Shown here: positions 48,141 to 59,856 of the stretch, piece after piece
Layout of the letters: every line of letters begins with the position of its first letter
How positions within the stretch are numbered: the stretch's first letter is position 1
Assembly (NCBI RefSeq): GCF_907165205.1
Contig: NC_058193.1
Coordinates: 39,015,021-39,079,020 of the forward strand
Origin: Coccinella septempunctata
Taxonomy: Eukaryota; Arthropoda; Insecta; Coleoptera; Coccinellidae
Direction: 5' to 3'
DNA: 64,000 bases
The notes under the pieces: generated by a model
Seen by the model: the letters and a program-made list of their open reading frames with translations, nothing else
Told to the model about the DNA's origin: nothing
The model's database searches: none
Position numbers and translations under genes: made by a program

Positions 48141-48816
48141 AGACAATCCGTTTATGAAGAAAAATGGTACTATCTATCACTTTTCCCAACCGCAAAACTA
48201 TGGACATTCCTCATAACCTTAATGAGAAAACCGTCAAGAAAAACATTAAAGGCGGCGTTTTGGAGAGGCCAGATTGAGTCGAGACAAAAGGAATCTTCTT
48301 CCTCTGGTCGGCTTTCTGTGAACGAGATCATAAAATTAGCAAAAAGTCAATTAAAGATGTTACTAAGACGAAAGTGCCGCGTTATGAGCCACTGGCGCCA
48401 GTGGAATCCCATCAGCAGCAGCAAATTATAACTTCCAGAGGTTGGTTGGACCAAATAAATTATAAAAAGACAGGTAGAACAACGCGCCGGTGATGATTGC
48501 TTTCGGATTTTGCATCCCAACTTTCCGTAGGTCTGAACTGGGAGACTTGGTTGCGTCATTATGGTTAAAGGGCATGGGAAAATGTGAAAAACCCTCACCG
48601 ACGAACATACGCGACATTATTTCATCATTTCCTGTCACACAGTTATACAAAATCGATCAAAAGAGGGTGAATTTATGAAAGTAGCATTTAGAAAACTAAA
48701 TATTGTAAACCTTTTAGTTTTTATATTCGTGTCTAAAAAATACTCCTAGGAAAATTTTCCGACTTCCAAAATATCCTCCTACGTCGATATGACATGCTTG
48801 AACGTAGTGCTTTATA
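48141..48816. other. Non-coding or unrecognised stretch
   Basis: Overlapping frames of 60-80 codons lie on both strands (for example 48222-48431 and 48490-48678 plus). None is recognised and no gene structure is evident. Confidence 0.4.
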
Positions 48817-50114
48817 CTAGGAAGTATTGATATCTAGTTAGTCTAGACCAGATCCCTGCATAAAAAAATATTGCGTTGCCATAGCAACGAACAATAACTC
48901 ATTAGAAGTGTCAGTGTGAAGTTTGAGGTCAAAAAAGTGAACAAGGGTTACACAATGAATTAAAAGAAAGAAGATGTCCACTGAAATTGTGGAAATTGAA
49001 AAATTGGAGTATCGAACCATCATCAAGTACCTCTGTAAAAAGGGTTAAAAGGTAAGCAGATTTACAAAGATACGCTTAATACCCTTGGTGATCAATGTCT
49101 TTCGTATGCGACCATGAAAAATTGGACTGCAAGTTTCAAAAGAGGTAAATTTTCCATCGAAGATGATGACCGATCGGCTAGGCCAATTTCTGTGTCAGTT
49201 CTCGAAATATCGATGCAGATCATGACATGATTTTATCAGACTGTCGAATTGGGCTAAAACGAATATCTGAAGCACTGAATATGCCATACGAACGCGTTCA
49301 TCATATAGTTCACGTCAATTTGGACATGAGAAAAGAAGAAATTGCTGCAAAATGAATTCCCAAATGTTTGAATGTTGACCAAAAGCGTGCAAGGGTAGAA
49401 GAAGCATCGCGTTCGATCTGTGCTCGAGTTGAAAACGATGTAGAGTTCTTCAACCGAATGGTTACTATGGATTAGACTTGGGTACATTTCTACGATCCAA
49501 AAACAAAGCAACAATCGATGGAATGGCGACATTCTGGTTCTCCACGACCTTAGAAGTTTCGTGTCCAAAAATGAGCTGAAAAAGTTCTTGCTTCATTTTT
49601 TTGAGATTGCCATGGAGTTATCATGATTGATTTTTTGGATAAGGGTAGAACAATAACCGGAGATTACTATTCGACATTACTGACCACTCTACGGGAAAAA
49701 ATTAAAGAGAAAAGACGCGAAAAGCTATCCAAAGGTGTTTTGTTTTTGCAGGACAACGTCCCTGCACACAAATCTCATGTTGCCATTAAAAAAATTCGTG
49801 ATTTTGGGTTTGAGTTACTAGAACACCCCCCTTATGCACCAGATTTAGCTCCATCCGACTATCATCTCTTTCCTCAACTGAAAAAAAGTTTAAAAGATCG
49901 TAAATTTCATTCCAACGAGGAGGTAATAAAAGCTGTGGAGGTCTGGTTTGCAGAGCAAGAAGAAACATTTTTTTTTGAACGGTCTAGAGATGTTGCAGGT
50001 TCGCTGTAATGAATGTATCCAATCAAGAGGAGAATATGTTGAGTATTAAAATAATTTTACATTGAAATTTTGTTTGGTTCTATAGTAGGCTTAGAATTTT
50101 TCAATATATCCTCG
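48817..50114 (+). mobile_element. Mariner copy B, both ends present, decayed
   Basis: The 5' end, CTAGGAAGTATTGATATC, abuts a TA at 48815-48816. The 3' end, TTTTTCAATATATCCTCG, abuts a TA at 50115-50116. The length of about 1.3 kb equals copy A. With copy A it defines the full family element. The 5' and 3' ends are clearly different versions of the inverted repeat. Confidence 0.92.
48974..50009 (+). pseudogene. Mariner DD34D transposase, broken (copy B)
   Basis: The start, MSTEIVEIEKLEYRTIIKYL, is followed by an early deletion and frameshift. At 49467-49475 the MDETW motif reads ATG GAT TAG, so a stop directly follows the first catalytic aspartate. The C-terminal 128 codons (49623-50009) are open and hold LQDNVPAHKSHVAIK and APDLAPSDYHLFPQ, with exactly 34 residues between the second and third aspartates. 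The enzyme cannot be made in full. Confidence 0.88.
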
Positions 50115-50116
50115 TA

Positions 50117-51129
50117 TTTTACGCATCATTTCGAATTGACGTTACTTGAGGGACAAAAAAACCATGTTTGTTTCATTTCCATATCATCAATGTAATCTCT
50201 GTGCATTTTTGTGAATATATTTCAAATTTGCTTTGACCAACAGACTGGAATTCTGAATTATTTATGGACAACTTACCATATGAAGACTGATGAAGTATTT
50301 CCTCCAGATCGCTAGAAAATAAAGAAGAAATTGTCAAAAAAGCTATCAGTATCAAAATATTCGTAGAATGTGACATGGCGCTCAAATTCTGCACCTTCGG
50401 TTCAAGTTCAAAAGCTGAGTTAAAGTTTGAACCCAGCTCAACTTTAACGATTTAAAGTACCAGCTTTGAATAAGTCGTTTTGGAAATATTGGAAAATCAG
50501 TTAGTCCAGTTCAGTACCTGGATGGATAAACGGACCAGATCATTTATTTTGACAAGCGCACAAAGCCTAGATTCCACGTCAACGCTTTTCCTCTTTTCGG
50601 CAACACTTACCCCCGTCGTTCCTACAAGAGTCTATCGAAACAGTTGGTGCGCCTTTCTCCAACCGTTTCCACCCTTATAGTCCAGAAACGACGCCCCCAA
50701 TCCCATCGTTCCAACAGAACTCTTTGTCCCACATACGTCAATGTATCCTTTGTGGACAAATTGCAGGGTTTGGACCTGTAATTCCGACTCCGCGGGTACT
50801 GCAGCTTCCTGCGTACCAGGCGCACAAAAGGGTTCGGTCATTGTTAGGGCCGGAAGTGTTAGCAAATTGAATTAATACGTAGCAATTACACGGTCCTTTC
50901 TTGGCGTCTTAAGAAGCGTTTAGGACGCCGCTGGATAGCGTTCAACCAGACGCGTGTACCCATTACCTCCCCGGGATTTCGCGGGACCGTTGACGGGGAG
51001 CGAAAACGGAACATCTGGTGGATTTTTACAACTCGTGCTTTCAAAGGATCAAGCGAGATTGTTGTGCCGAAATAAAGAATTATGTTCCGAGTGAGCTTCG
51101 GGTTCGTTAATACGGTTTAATTATAGTCG
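50117..51129. other. Non-coding stretch
   Basis: The 50520-51010 part is GC-richer with frames on both strands and no family features. A short self-complementary patch near 50400-50450 (AAGTTCAAAAGCTGAGTTAA with AACTTTAACG-type words) was noticed. No gene is supported. Confidence 0.45.
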
Positions 51130-51259
51130 TATTCGGGTTCGGCTTTCTGACAGTCCGAGAATTGTTCTAGGACTGCGCAAAACTCTTGCGCCCTAGTATT
51201 AAATCCTCTGCGCAGTTCTAGAACCATCCTCGGACCGTCCAAAAGCCGAACCCGAATAC
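51130..51259. repeat. 130-nt hairpin with long, GC-rich, near-perfect arms
   Basis: The left arm, GTATTCGGGTTCGGCTTTCT then CAGTCCGAGAATTGTTCTAG, pairs with the right arm, GGTCCGTCC-type sequence ending AAAAGCCGAACCCGAATAC. TGCGCAAA and TGCGCAGT meet near the loop. The arms are about 50 bases with few mismatches. It could be a small foldback element or a structured RNA precursor. No second copy was seen in this window. Confidence 0.75.
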
Positions 51260-51572
51260 AGCTGTTGTGACAATGTGGCCTAGTGAGAGGAAAGGGTCCA
51301 GGTCGAATGAAACCCCTATACCTTGAAGCTGGATTACACTAGAAAAACAAAGCATGATCAATTAGTACCGACAGTTAAATGAGACTCACTATATACAGCC
51401 AAAAACAATGTAACCTTGGATTACTGAACAGGAAACATGACAATTTTCACCAGAAAATACTGAGGATACTGAGACTCCCAAGTTTGTATCATTTTCAGTA
51501 GTCCAAACGTACGATATCACGTGTTAAATGACATGAGTATGACAGTGAGAGGTGTTGGAATAAGATTCAGAT
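51260..51572. other. Non-coding stretch
   Basis: Nothing is recognised between the hairpin and the LINE fragment. Confidence 0.5.
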
Positions 51573-51930
51573 TTGATAGAGATGGGGAAATTGACGGGAG
51601 CACTCACAGGACACTGTCCCGTGAGGTATCATCTCCAACATATGCGAAAAACGCCCAATGACACATGTCGCTTCTGTCAAAAAGCCACTGAAACAGCCAA
51701 ACACTTGTTAAGCGAGTGCTGCGGAGCTGTTCATCGGAAAAGGCTACAGCACCTTGGTTCATGGTTCCTAGAGCCGGAACAAGTGATGGATGTGTCCCCC
51801 AGAAAGGTGTTGAAGTTCATTGAGTTTTTACTGCCTGACTGGTAAACAGCGCTGGGATGCACAATAGATCTTAAGATCAAGGTGCATGCGAGGTTGGATG
51901 ACCTTCTCTAATCTAATGTAATCTAATCTA
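51573..51930 (+). mobile_element. Non-LTR retrotransposon tail (RNase H-end/zinc-knuckle type), 5'-truncated
   Basis: The open frame 51573-51845 ends with TGHCPVRYHLQHM and the knuckle CRFCQKATETAKHLLSEC, followed by RKRLQHLG. This is the usual C-terminal end of Jockey/I/R1-like elements after the RNase H domain. A short 3' untranslated part ends in repeated TCTAA/TCTAATCTAA words at about 51905-51930, a typical LINE tail. About 90 residues survive of a protein normally near 1000 residues. It is heavily truncated at the 5' end, as is usual for LINE insertions. Confidence 0.85.
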
Positions 51931-51934
51931 ACCT

Positions 51935-52870
51935 GAAGCACGCAGAGCAAAAACCCGTACAGAGTTTATCAAGGAACTTCAATATGCAGACGACTGCGCA
52001 CTTATCGCTAGTAGCTCACAGGATCTACAGATATAAACATATATACGAAGTTTTAGGCCTAAGACTCAATAATGACAGAACCAAAATCCTGGTAAGTCCG
52101 CCTGAAAACCTTCAAACAGATATCAGCCTGGAGGATGGAACTCTAGAACAGGTCGAGCAGTTCAAATACTTGGTAAGCTTCATAAATACTAGGGCTAACC
52201 TGGACACGGAAATACACAACCCTATATTCGGCATCAAGGGCATTCTGGAAGCTGAAAGACAGAGTGTTTCAAAATCACGACCTCAATCTGAAGACCAAGA
52301 CAGCTGTTTACAAAGCAGTGGTCCTCCCAACGCTTCTTTACGGAAGCGAAAGCTGGACGCCCTACAGGCGACACTTTAAACAGCTAGAACAAACGCAACA
52401 ACGTCATCTAAGACAAATAATGCACATCAGATGGTTCCACAAAGTTTCGAATGCAGAATTCTTGCACCACGCGAGTTATTCAACAATTGAGACTCAAGTA
52501 ACAAGGCCAGACTTAGATGGAGCGGCCACATTCTGAGGTTGCAAGACACAAGACTCCCCAAAATAGCTCTGTATGGCGAATTCACAGAGCGAGCTCGGAA
52601 ACCAGGAAGCCAGTATAAGAGGTTTAAGGATATACTGCATCAATCCCTAAAATCAGTTGATGGCAATCATAACTGGGAACAACTAGCGTTAGACAGATCA
52701 CAGTGGAGGTCTTTGGTCAACAGTTATAATGGAGACTCTAGAGGGATACAGCGGCGGCCAGATCTGATTGGTGACTACCCATGCCCGGAGTGTGGAAGGA
52801 TCTGTAGGTCACGGTTGGGTCTGTTCAGTCACAGCACACAGTCGTAATTAGCCCTAAGAAGTTTTTTTTT
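51935..52870 (+). mobile_element. Second non-LTR retrotransposon tail, 5'-truncated and frameshifted
   Basis: It starts at once after the first LINE tail. LQYADDCALIASSSQD at about 51975 is the reverse-transcriptase catalytic YADD box. Then, in shifting frames: GLRLNNDRTKILV, EQFKYLVSFINTRANLDTEI, VVLPTLLYGSESWTPYRRHF, LEQTQQRHLRQIMHIRW and a C-terminal CPECGRICRSRLGLFSH. These are hallmarks of the thumb and C-terminal region of CR1/RTE-like LINEs without RNase H; the exact clade is uncertain. At least three frameshifts are present. A T-rich run at about 52862 marks the 3' end. Confidence 0.85.
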
Positions 52871-53507
52871 TGGGTCCTTTTGTAAATCTACTCTCGGTAA
52901 CGGGATACAGCAGTGAATTGGAGTACTGTTAGTGAGGTTATCTTTGTTGTACCCCTACTGAAAGAGATATTGGATAAATTTTCATTCAGAGCAGGATCAT
53001 CGGTCCAACGATCCTTCGAGAACAAATACTACCTCTTCCAGGATCCGACCGTTGTTGTTGGAAATGCAATGCAGCAACTTTTCACATAAATCCCGACGGG
53101 ACGGTCTCTAAACTCTTTCAGCGGGACCACATGCATCGCCGGACAATAATTCATAATAATTACGCATATTTTATTTACGACATCGCGGAGAAATTGTCGT
53201 CGACTCCCCCTTTTGGACTTTATGCCCGATTTCTATAGGACCGAGAGATGTAGTTTGCGGTGGTCGCCCACGGTCGTATCTCCTACACGCGTTCATGCGT
53301 TATTCATGGCCGGAGGAGGAAATGGAGAAGAATTTGTTTCCGATGAGGATATACAGAGATCTACGTGGGAGGGTGGGATGTTCAGATGTGACCGGTCTTC
53401 GTAGTTTTTATCACCGTGTTCAATGAAGAACGGAATCAGCGGCTGAAAACTGCCATTGATTCATTTAAGTAGGTATATAGGTATGGATTTTTGTGGAGCC
53501 ATATCCA
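52871..53507. other. Non-coding stretch
   Basis: No gene is supported. The 53210-53400 part has a 63-codon frame without family features. Confidence 0.5.
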
Positions 53508-54240
53508 CACATTCGTCAGGACCGAACGGTTGCGCTGAGATGGATGAAATTCTCACATTAATTACGAGAAGACTTGCTCTTTCAGAATATGTATCACATT
53601 CAGATCTAAGATGATTTTCCTGGAAGATTAATCTACTCGAAAAATGACTTTCGAAAATTTCCCAAAAAGTTTGGTTCAGTTAAAAGTTCCTCAAGACCGA
53701 ATGGTTGTGCCGAAATGGATGGAATTCTGAGATTTATTACTAGAAGAGATGCTCTTCTAGAATATGTGTCACATTTAGATCTACGATAATTTTCCTGAGA
53801 GATAAGCGACTCGAAATATGACCTTCGAAAAATTACCAAAAAGTTGGGTTCAGTTAAAACTTCCTCAAGACCGAACGGTTGTGCCGAAATGCATGAAATT
53901 CTCAGATCTATTACTAGAAGAGTTGCTCTTTCAGAATATGTATCACATTCAGATCTAAGATAATTTTCCTGGAAGATTAATCTACTCGAAAGATGACCTT
54001 CGAAAATTTCCCAAAAAGTTGGGTTCAGTTGAAAATACCTCAAGCTCGAATGGTTGTGCCGAAATGGATGAAATTCTCAGATTTATAACAAGAGGAGTTG
54101 CTCTTTCAGAATATGTATCACATTTAGATCTGCGATAATTTTCCTGGAAGAAAAACTACACGCAAGTTGACCATCGAAAAATTCCCAAAAAGATGGAGTC
54201 AGTTGAAACTTCCTCAAGACCGAACGGTTTTGCATAACCA
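53508..54240 (+). repeat. About 175-bp satellite, direct array 1 (about four units)
   Basis: The landmark ACCGAACGGTTG (or close variants) occurs at 53521, 53696, 53870, 54045 and 54219, giving steps of 174-175. Each unit continues with GAAATTCTCAGATTTATTAC, GTTGCTCTTTCAGAATATGT and GATAATTTTCCTGGAAGA. Confidence 0.95.
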
Positions 54241-54984
54241 CATCATGTTGATGAGAAATTGGATCATATAATATCATCTCCACGACGAGAGAAAATTGGC
54301 GTGAGCCAAGAAACGCTATCCGGAATCGAGAACCGAGATTTGTCAAAGTCGCCACGGCCATCAATTCATCCGGTGAAAGCTCGTGTAACTGCAAAATCTT
54401 AATTTCCTTAATGCTCAAAGCAGACCACAACTCCTTCCAGATTTATAACTGCGAAATCTCTTGCAAATGTCGTTCATCGGACGGTGAAAGATGAGGGACC
54501 ACACGCGGAGGTCTTCTCCGCACATGGAACCGATAAAAATCCCGACAAAACACGAGTTCCCTATGAAATTACGGGCTCTTTTTCGTGTGACAGGTCCCGA
54601 CAGGCGAAACCTGAAAACGTTCCAATTTCCAATTATAAATCGCGGAGGCAATTATTCAGCAGAACGACTAACAAGTTGATACGTCAGGAATACTACCACG
54701 TTTTTTGCGTTAACTGAGGGTGGTAGTGGCCACGCATGAATCGGTCCATAAAGTTCGATCATCTTTCGGTAGCATTAACGAGGTCCTATTAGGTTCCAAG
54801 AGAGACATCTTGAGCATCTGAAACTTGTTAAATTCGTGTTGTGCGGAGTGATACGAGGTTGACAAATGAGGAAAACAGTGAAGAAGCCGAATTAGCCAAA
54901 CGTTTTTCCGATAAAACCACAATTAAAAGCTCTCTGCTCCCTGAGTAATCGAAAACTTATCCACATCTCCCATTTGCAAAGAGA
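54241..54984. other. Unique interval between satellite arrays
   Basis: Not satellite and no gene recognised. Overlapping frames at 54415-54717 lie on both strands. Confidence 0.5.
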
Positions 54985-55790
54985 GCCATTGAGTTTCTCT
55001 TTCAAAATATACATCGCTTCAAGTTCCTCAATGCTACACGTGTCGAAAGTTGACCATCGAAAAATTTCCAAAAAGATGGGGTCAGTTGAAACTTCTTCAA
55101 GACCGAACGGTTATTCCGAAATGGGTAAAATTTTCAGGTTTTTTACTAGAAGAGTTGCTCTTTCGAAATATGTATCACATTTAGATCTACGATGATTTTC
55201 CTGAGAGAAAAACTAGGTAGGTACTCGCAAGTTGACCACCGAAAAATTCCCAAAAAGATGGGGTCAGTTGAAACTTCCTCAAGACTGAACGGTTGTGCCG
55301 AAATGAATGAAATTCTCAGATTTATTACTAGAAGAGTTGCTCTTTCAGAATACTTGTCACATTCAGATCTACGATGATTTCTCTAGAAAAGAAAATTGTC
55401 TAAAATTGACCGAAAAAGATGGGGTCCCTCAGAAAGTTTTCAAGACTGAATGGTTGCACAGAGGTCGATGAAATTGCGAGATTTATTACTGGAAGAGAGA
55501 AGAATTGCTCTTTTAGAATATGTGTCACATTTAGCTCTACGATAATTTGTCTGAGAGGTACGTTTGTCGAAAGTTGATATTCGAAGAATTCCGGAAAATA
55601 TGAGATCACTCGAAAATTCGTCAAGACCAAACGCTTTGACTGAGGTCGATGAGATTTCGGGATTTGTCACTAAAAGAGTTGTTTTTTCGGAGTATATATC
55701 ACTTCTAGCTCCGCTATGATTTTCCTGGGAAATACGAGAGAAAATGATGGGGCCACTTAAAAATTCGTCTTTCACTTGAAATGTTATCAG
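54985..55790 (+). repeat. About 175-bp satellite, direct array 2, diverged
   Basis: The landmark (ACCGAACGG, ACTGAACGG, ACTGAATGG, ACCAAACGC) occurs at 55102, 55284, 55445 and 55626, with steps of 182, 161 and 181. Indels and substitutions are more frequent than in arrays 1 and 3, so this looks like an older part. Confidence 0.9.
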
Positions 55791-56404
55791 ATCTCATGTA
55801 GATTCAAGCTTCTAACTCTGCTCGCCCTAATCTAGGATTGTTTGAACAGTCTACTCGTTTGAAACTTCCCCAAGGTACTTAGTCCTCAATTTAGCTTCAC
55901 GAATGTCAGGAGTGGGTCCCCTACGACATGGGTGTCCACGAAAACATCCATAGAATCGTGAAAATCGGACAGAAAGGAAGCGGCGTAATCAAAAACACTC
56001 CTCTCATCCCGACAAACAATGAAGATTGACGCGTGTCAGATGGACCGGGTAACTCCGGGGGTCCGCCGCCCACCGAAAGGAACGATATCCTTGCGAGGCG
56101 CCAGCGGGTCCTTTTCCGAGATGATCTCGTTAAGAGTCCTCCCGGACTAGGTGCGTAACAAATCGGGACCGCTTTCGATCTGCCTTTATTAGAGGCAATA
56201 TTAATTGATTCTGAGGTGACCGTAATGGGGCATGAAAATCGGGGTAGAAAGGTAGCTCGGAATAGGACGATATTTCATCTTTTTGGGGGCGGGTGTTCAT
56301 GGTATTCGATGTCTCGAGGTGGATCCAAGCGATTCAGTGGGATCGTACGAAAACACAGGTTCGTTGATGGAGAGAATATAGCGTTTATCAGAAAATCGAA
56401 TTTT
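55791..56404. other. Unique interval between satellite arrays
   Basis: GC-richer than the arrays. The plus frame at 56216-56521 runs into satellite and is not a gene. Nothing is recognised. Confidence 0.5.
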
Positions 56405-57605
56405 CATCCACCACGGCGCAACCGTTCGGTCTTGAGGAAGTTTCAACTGAACCCATCTTTTTTGGGAATTTTTCGAAGGTCATCTTTTGAGTCGATTAAT
56501 CTTCCAGGAAAATTATCGTAGATCTAAATGTGATACATATTCTGAAAGAGCAACTCTTCTTGTAATAAATCTGAGAATTTCATCCATTTCGGCACAGCCG
56601 TTCGGTCTTGAGGAAGTTTCAACTGACCCCATCTTTTTTGGGAATTTTTCGAAGGTCATCTTTTGAGTAGATTAATCTTCCAGGAAAATTATCGTAGATC
56701 TAAATGTGATACATATTCTGAAAGAGCAACTCTTCTAGTAATGAATCTGAGAATTTCATCCATTTTGGCACAACCGTTCGGTCTTGAGGAAGTTTCAACT
56801 GACCCCATCTTTTTTGGGAATTTTTCGAAGGTCATCTTTTGAGTAGATTAATCTTCCAGGAAAATTATCGTAGATCTAAATGTGATACATATTCTAAAAG
56901 AGCAACACTTCTTGTAATAAATCTGAGAATTTCATCCATTTCGGCACAGCCGTTCGGTCTTGAGGAAGTTTCAACTGACCCCATCTTTTTTGGGAATTTT
57001 TCGAAGGTCATCTTTTGAGTAGATTAATCTTCCAGGAAAATTATCGTAGATCTAAATGTGATACATATTCTGAAAGAGCAACTCTTCTAGTAATGAATCT
57101 GAGAATTTCATCCATTTTGGCACAACCGTTCGGTCTTGAGGAAGTTTCAACTGACCCCATCTTTTTTGGGAATTTTTCGAAGGTCATCTTTTGAGTAGAT
57201 TAATCTTTCAGGAAAATTATCGTAGATCTAAATGTGATACATATTCTAAAAGAGCAACTCTTCTTGTAATAAATCTGAGAATTTCATCCATTTCGGCAAA
57301 GCCGTTCGGTCTTGAGGAAGTTTCAACTGACCCCATCTTTTTTGGGAATTTTTCGAAGGTCATCTTTTGAGTAGATTAATCTTCCAGGAAAATTATCGTA
57401 GATCTAAATGTGATACATATTCTGAAAGAGCAACTGTTCTAGTGGAAAATCTGAGAATTTCATCGATTTCGGCACAACCGTTCGGTCTTGAGGAAGTTCT
57501 AACTGACCCCTTCTTTTTGGGAATTTTTCGATGGTCAACTTGCGAGTAGTTTTTCTTCCAGGAAAATTATCGCAGATCTAAATCTGATACATATTCTGGA
57601 TCGCA
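56405..57605 (-). repeat. 176-bp satellite, inverted array with 352-bp higher-order period
   Basis: The inverted landmark CCGTTCGGTCTTGAGGAAGT starts at 56422, 56598, 56774, 56950, 57126, 57302 and 57478, exactly 176 apart each time. Units alternate between two types, one with CTTGTAATAAATCTG and TTTCGGCACAGCC, the other with CTAGTAATGAATCTG and TTTTGGCACAACC, giving a 352-bp dimer. The orientation is opposite to arrays 1 and 2. Units are more alike than in the other arrays, which implies recent amplification or gene conversion. Confidence 0.95.
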
Positions 57606-57745
57606 GATAGCGAAGATTCTACTCTCACTACAGTCAGAGACGAAGCGAGGGACGTGGCTGTCTTAGCTCATGTAGCAATGGATCCGACCTGAAGTACTAG
57701 AAAATTGTCCGTATCATGAGAATCCTAAATCACATAAATTCCATC
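57606..57745 (+). mobile_element. Fragment of the IS630/Tc1-type element also seen at 21.3 kb
   Basis: AGAGACGAAGCGAGGGACGT and TCATGTAGCAATGGATCCGA match 21329-21399 closely, as do the following ACTAGAAAA and ATAAATTCCATC words. It codes for the N-terminal DVAVLAHVAMDPT region and then breaks off. It sits directly at the edge of the inverted satellite array. Confidence 0.8.
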
Positions 57746-59609
57746 CTTATAAGATAAGTATTGTGTATCTATATGGCTGGGTAATCAATATCACGTTTTA
57801 AACCTCCCGAATTACCATCTGTTCCTGTCATCTGAAATTGAGTGGGATAATTTTCTGCAAATCTCATCCCATATGAGATGCCGAGAAGGTGACAAAATCG
57901 CATGGTTGCCACGTAACAAGACACCGTAAAGTCACACAATAACTTAGATCGGATTTTCCAGCTTGCTTCCGTTTCCTGCGTCCCATTATCAGGGGCACAT
58001 GCCTCTTAATTGGGACCCGCGAATACGCCCATGGTCGTATGCCACTTCTGTTGCTGCGCTACAATGTGACAGCTGTACAGGGCGTTCCGCAGGGCACGGG
58101 AAAGGGGCCGACCGACAGCAACACCTAACGCACCTCCACTGGCACAATGTCTAGGTGGTTGAAATGCGTCCGGGTGGATGGTGCTCCTCCCGCACTATTC
58201 ATCGGGATTTTGGAGGCGTACAACACGCGCTTGTTTGCCCAAACAGCCCCCTCTAGAGCGGGACCCCCTCCGGGGGGGATGATGGGTGACCACGTGAGGT
58301 CTTTGTGAGGAGCAGCGTGAGGAAAAGCAGGCGTTAATGGCTAAAATTTGATTATATATTTGAGGATCGAATGTCGTTGGACAATTAAGCGTGATTTTCA
58401 CACACGCGTCAATTTTTTTTCAGTTAACAATGTGATAAGGTAAATCACAAATAATGTTCATTTTTATCACAATTACATCAAAAGTTACAAGTGGGTGGTG
58501 TAGCTTAAGGTAGAATCTAGACCAAACAGGCATAACTCAAGAATGGCAAATGTAATGAGTAATAAAATTCAATGAATTGTGAAAAAAATATGTAATAAAT
58601 TGTAGTTTGCTTTCGGTTTAAGCAGAGGGATATGGGTTCAAGTCTAGTCTAGTCTCTATTAACTGAAGGAAAGATGGACCAGATATAGGTCGCTTAAGAT
58701 CTTTTAACATAGCCCTAAGAAAGTTAACTTACCATCAGTATTATCTAGAAATTTGGCTATTTCAAGCGAGCTATACGTTTTCAAGGCGATTTCAACTCAC
58801 TGAGTCTGATGGTTACGATCACGATGAACTGAAGGAAAAACAACTACTCGCTTAAGATTGTCAAGAGTAGGACTGGGTTTCTGTGGTAATTACGTCAAAA
58901 AGAGGCAGCAGAGCTGCTTATACGTTGAGATTATGGAGGGTAGAGTTGAGAAAATTGAGATAAAATACCAAATGTCTAACAAATACATGAATAACTTCAT
59001 GTTTTCACGGATGCAGCATAACGAAACGATTCCATAAAGTGTAGATTGATGTCCTTTTTAACTTCCACTTTGCCGCTTCATACAATCCAGCATCCAGGTT
59101 GTGTCACGGCCAACAATGAGGTGACAAAACGTGAATTACTGTGGCAACTTCCTGCCGACAACGAGAATGGGTAACGTTACACTTCGGGCCCTTTTCTTCT
59201 TTCAACTTTTGCGGTTCCTTTCCGTTTTGACGCAGACGTTACGAACTAGCAAAGTTCCGACATCCGCATGTGGAAGGACCATTGTGGATGAAGTCGTTAT
59301 GCGTTTTTGATTGTTACAAATGTTTCGATTGCGGTTTTCGGAATTGGACGTCGTCTTTTGTCGTCGGTCTCTCGGATGTGCACTTTGATATTTTCGCAGG
59401 TCTTTGACGACCGCAAAGATGTCTCTATTAACGACAGGAAATACGTCGATGCTCGGAGATAACGAGGCTATTGGTATGTTATGTGAAATTGGTTCGATTT
59501 TTAGGCTACCGGTTTTAATACACCTCTATTTCATTCAGGAAGAACATCATGTTATATAGATCCCGAAATATGCATGACAAATCCTTGAAATTGCATGAAA
59601 ATCAACCTC
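57746..59609. other. Non-coding stretch
   Basis: The 57950-58330 part is GC-richer, with a CCCCCTCCGGGGGGG palindrome near 58263. No gene, tRNA or transposon is supported. Confidence 0.5.
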
Positions 59610-59856
59610 GGGTTTCATAAAGCTTGACCGGGGAATCAACGCTTGATCGACGAATAGACGTCAATTTATTTTCAATCCATAATTCAGTCATGAGTATTCA
59701 GAATATCATTTTCGCATCAAATTGTGATGTCCATTCAATTATTCTCAATTGCTACTTCTTCAATATTAGCAGAAATGAAAAGGTATCAGTGATTTCGTTT
59801 CAGAAATCGAGTGACCATCAAATCGTTGATCGGACAATCAAAGTTTTATGAAACCC
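59610..59856 (+). mobile_element. MITE-like inverted-repeat element, solo copy (247 bp)
   Basis: The ends GGGTTTCATAAAGCTTGACC and ACAATCAAAGTTTTATGAAACCC are inverted repeats that continue inward imperfectly (AATCAACGCTTGATC with AAATCGTTGATCGG). The interior matches both copies at 40469-40925. A 75-codon frame inside is not family-like. It has no transposase. Confidence 0.8.

Noticed and set aside
58259..58280. GC palindrome resembling a bacterial terminator
   Set aside because: There is no adjoining gene or T-run, and the sequence context is eukaryotic.
58500..58660. Possible tRNA gene suggested by a GGGTTCAAGTCT word
   Set aside because: No A box at the right distance and no acceptor-stem pairing could be found.
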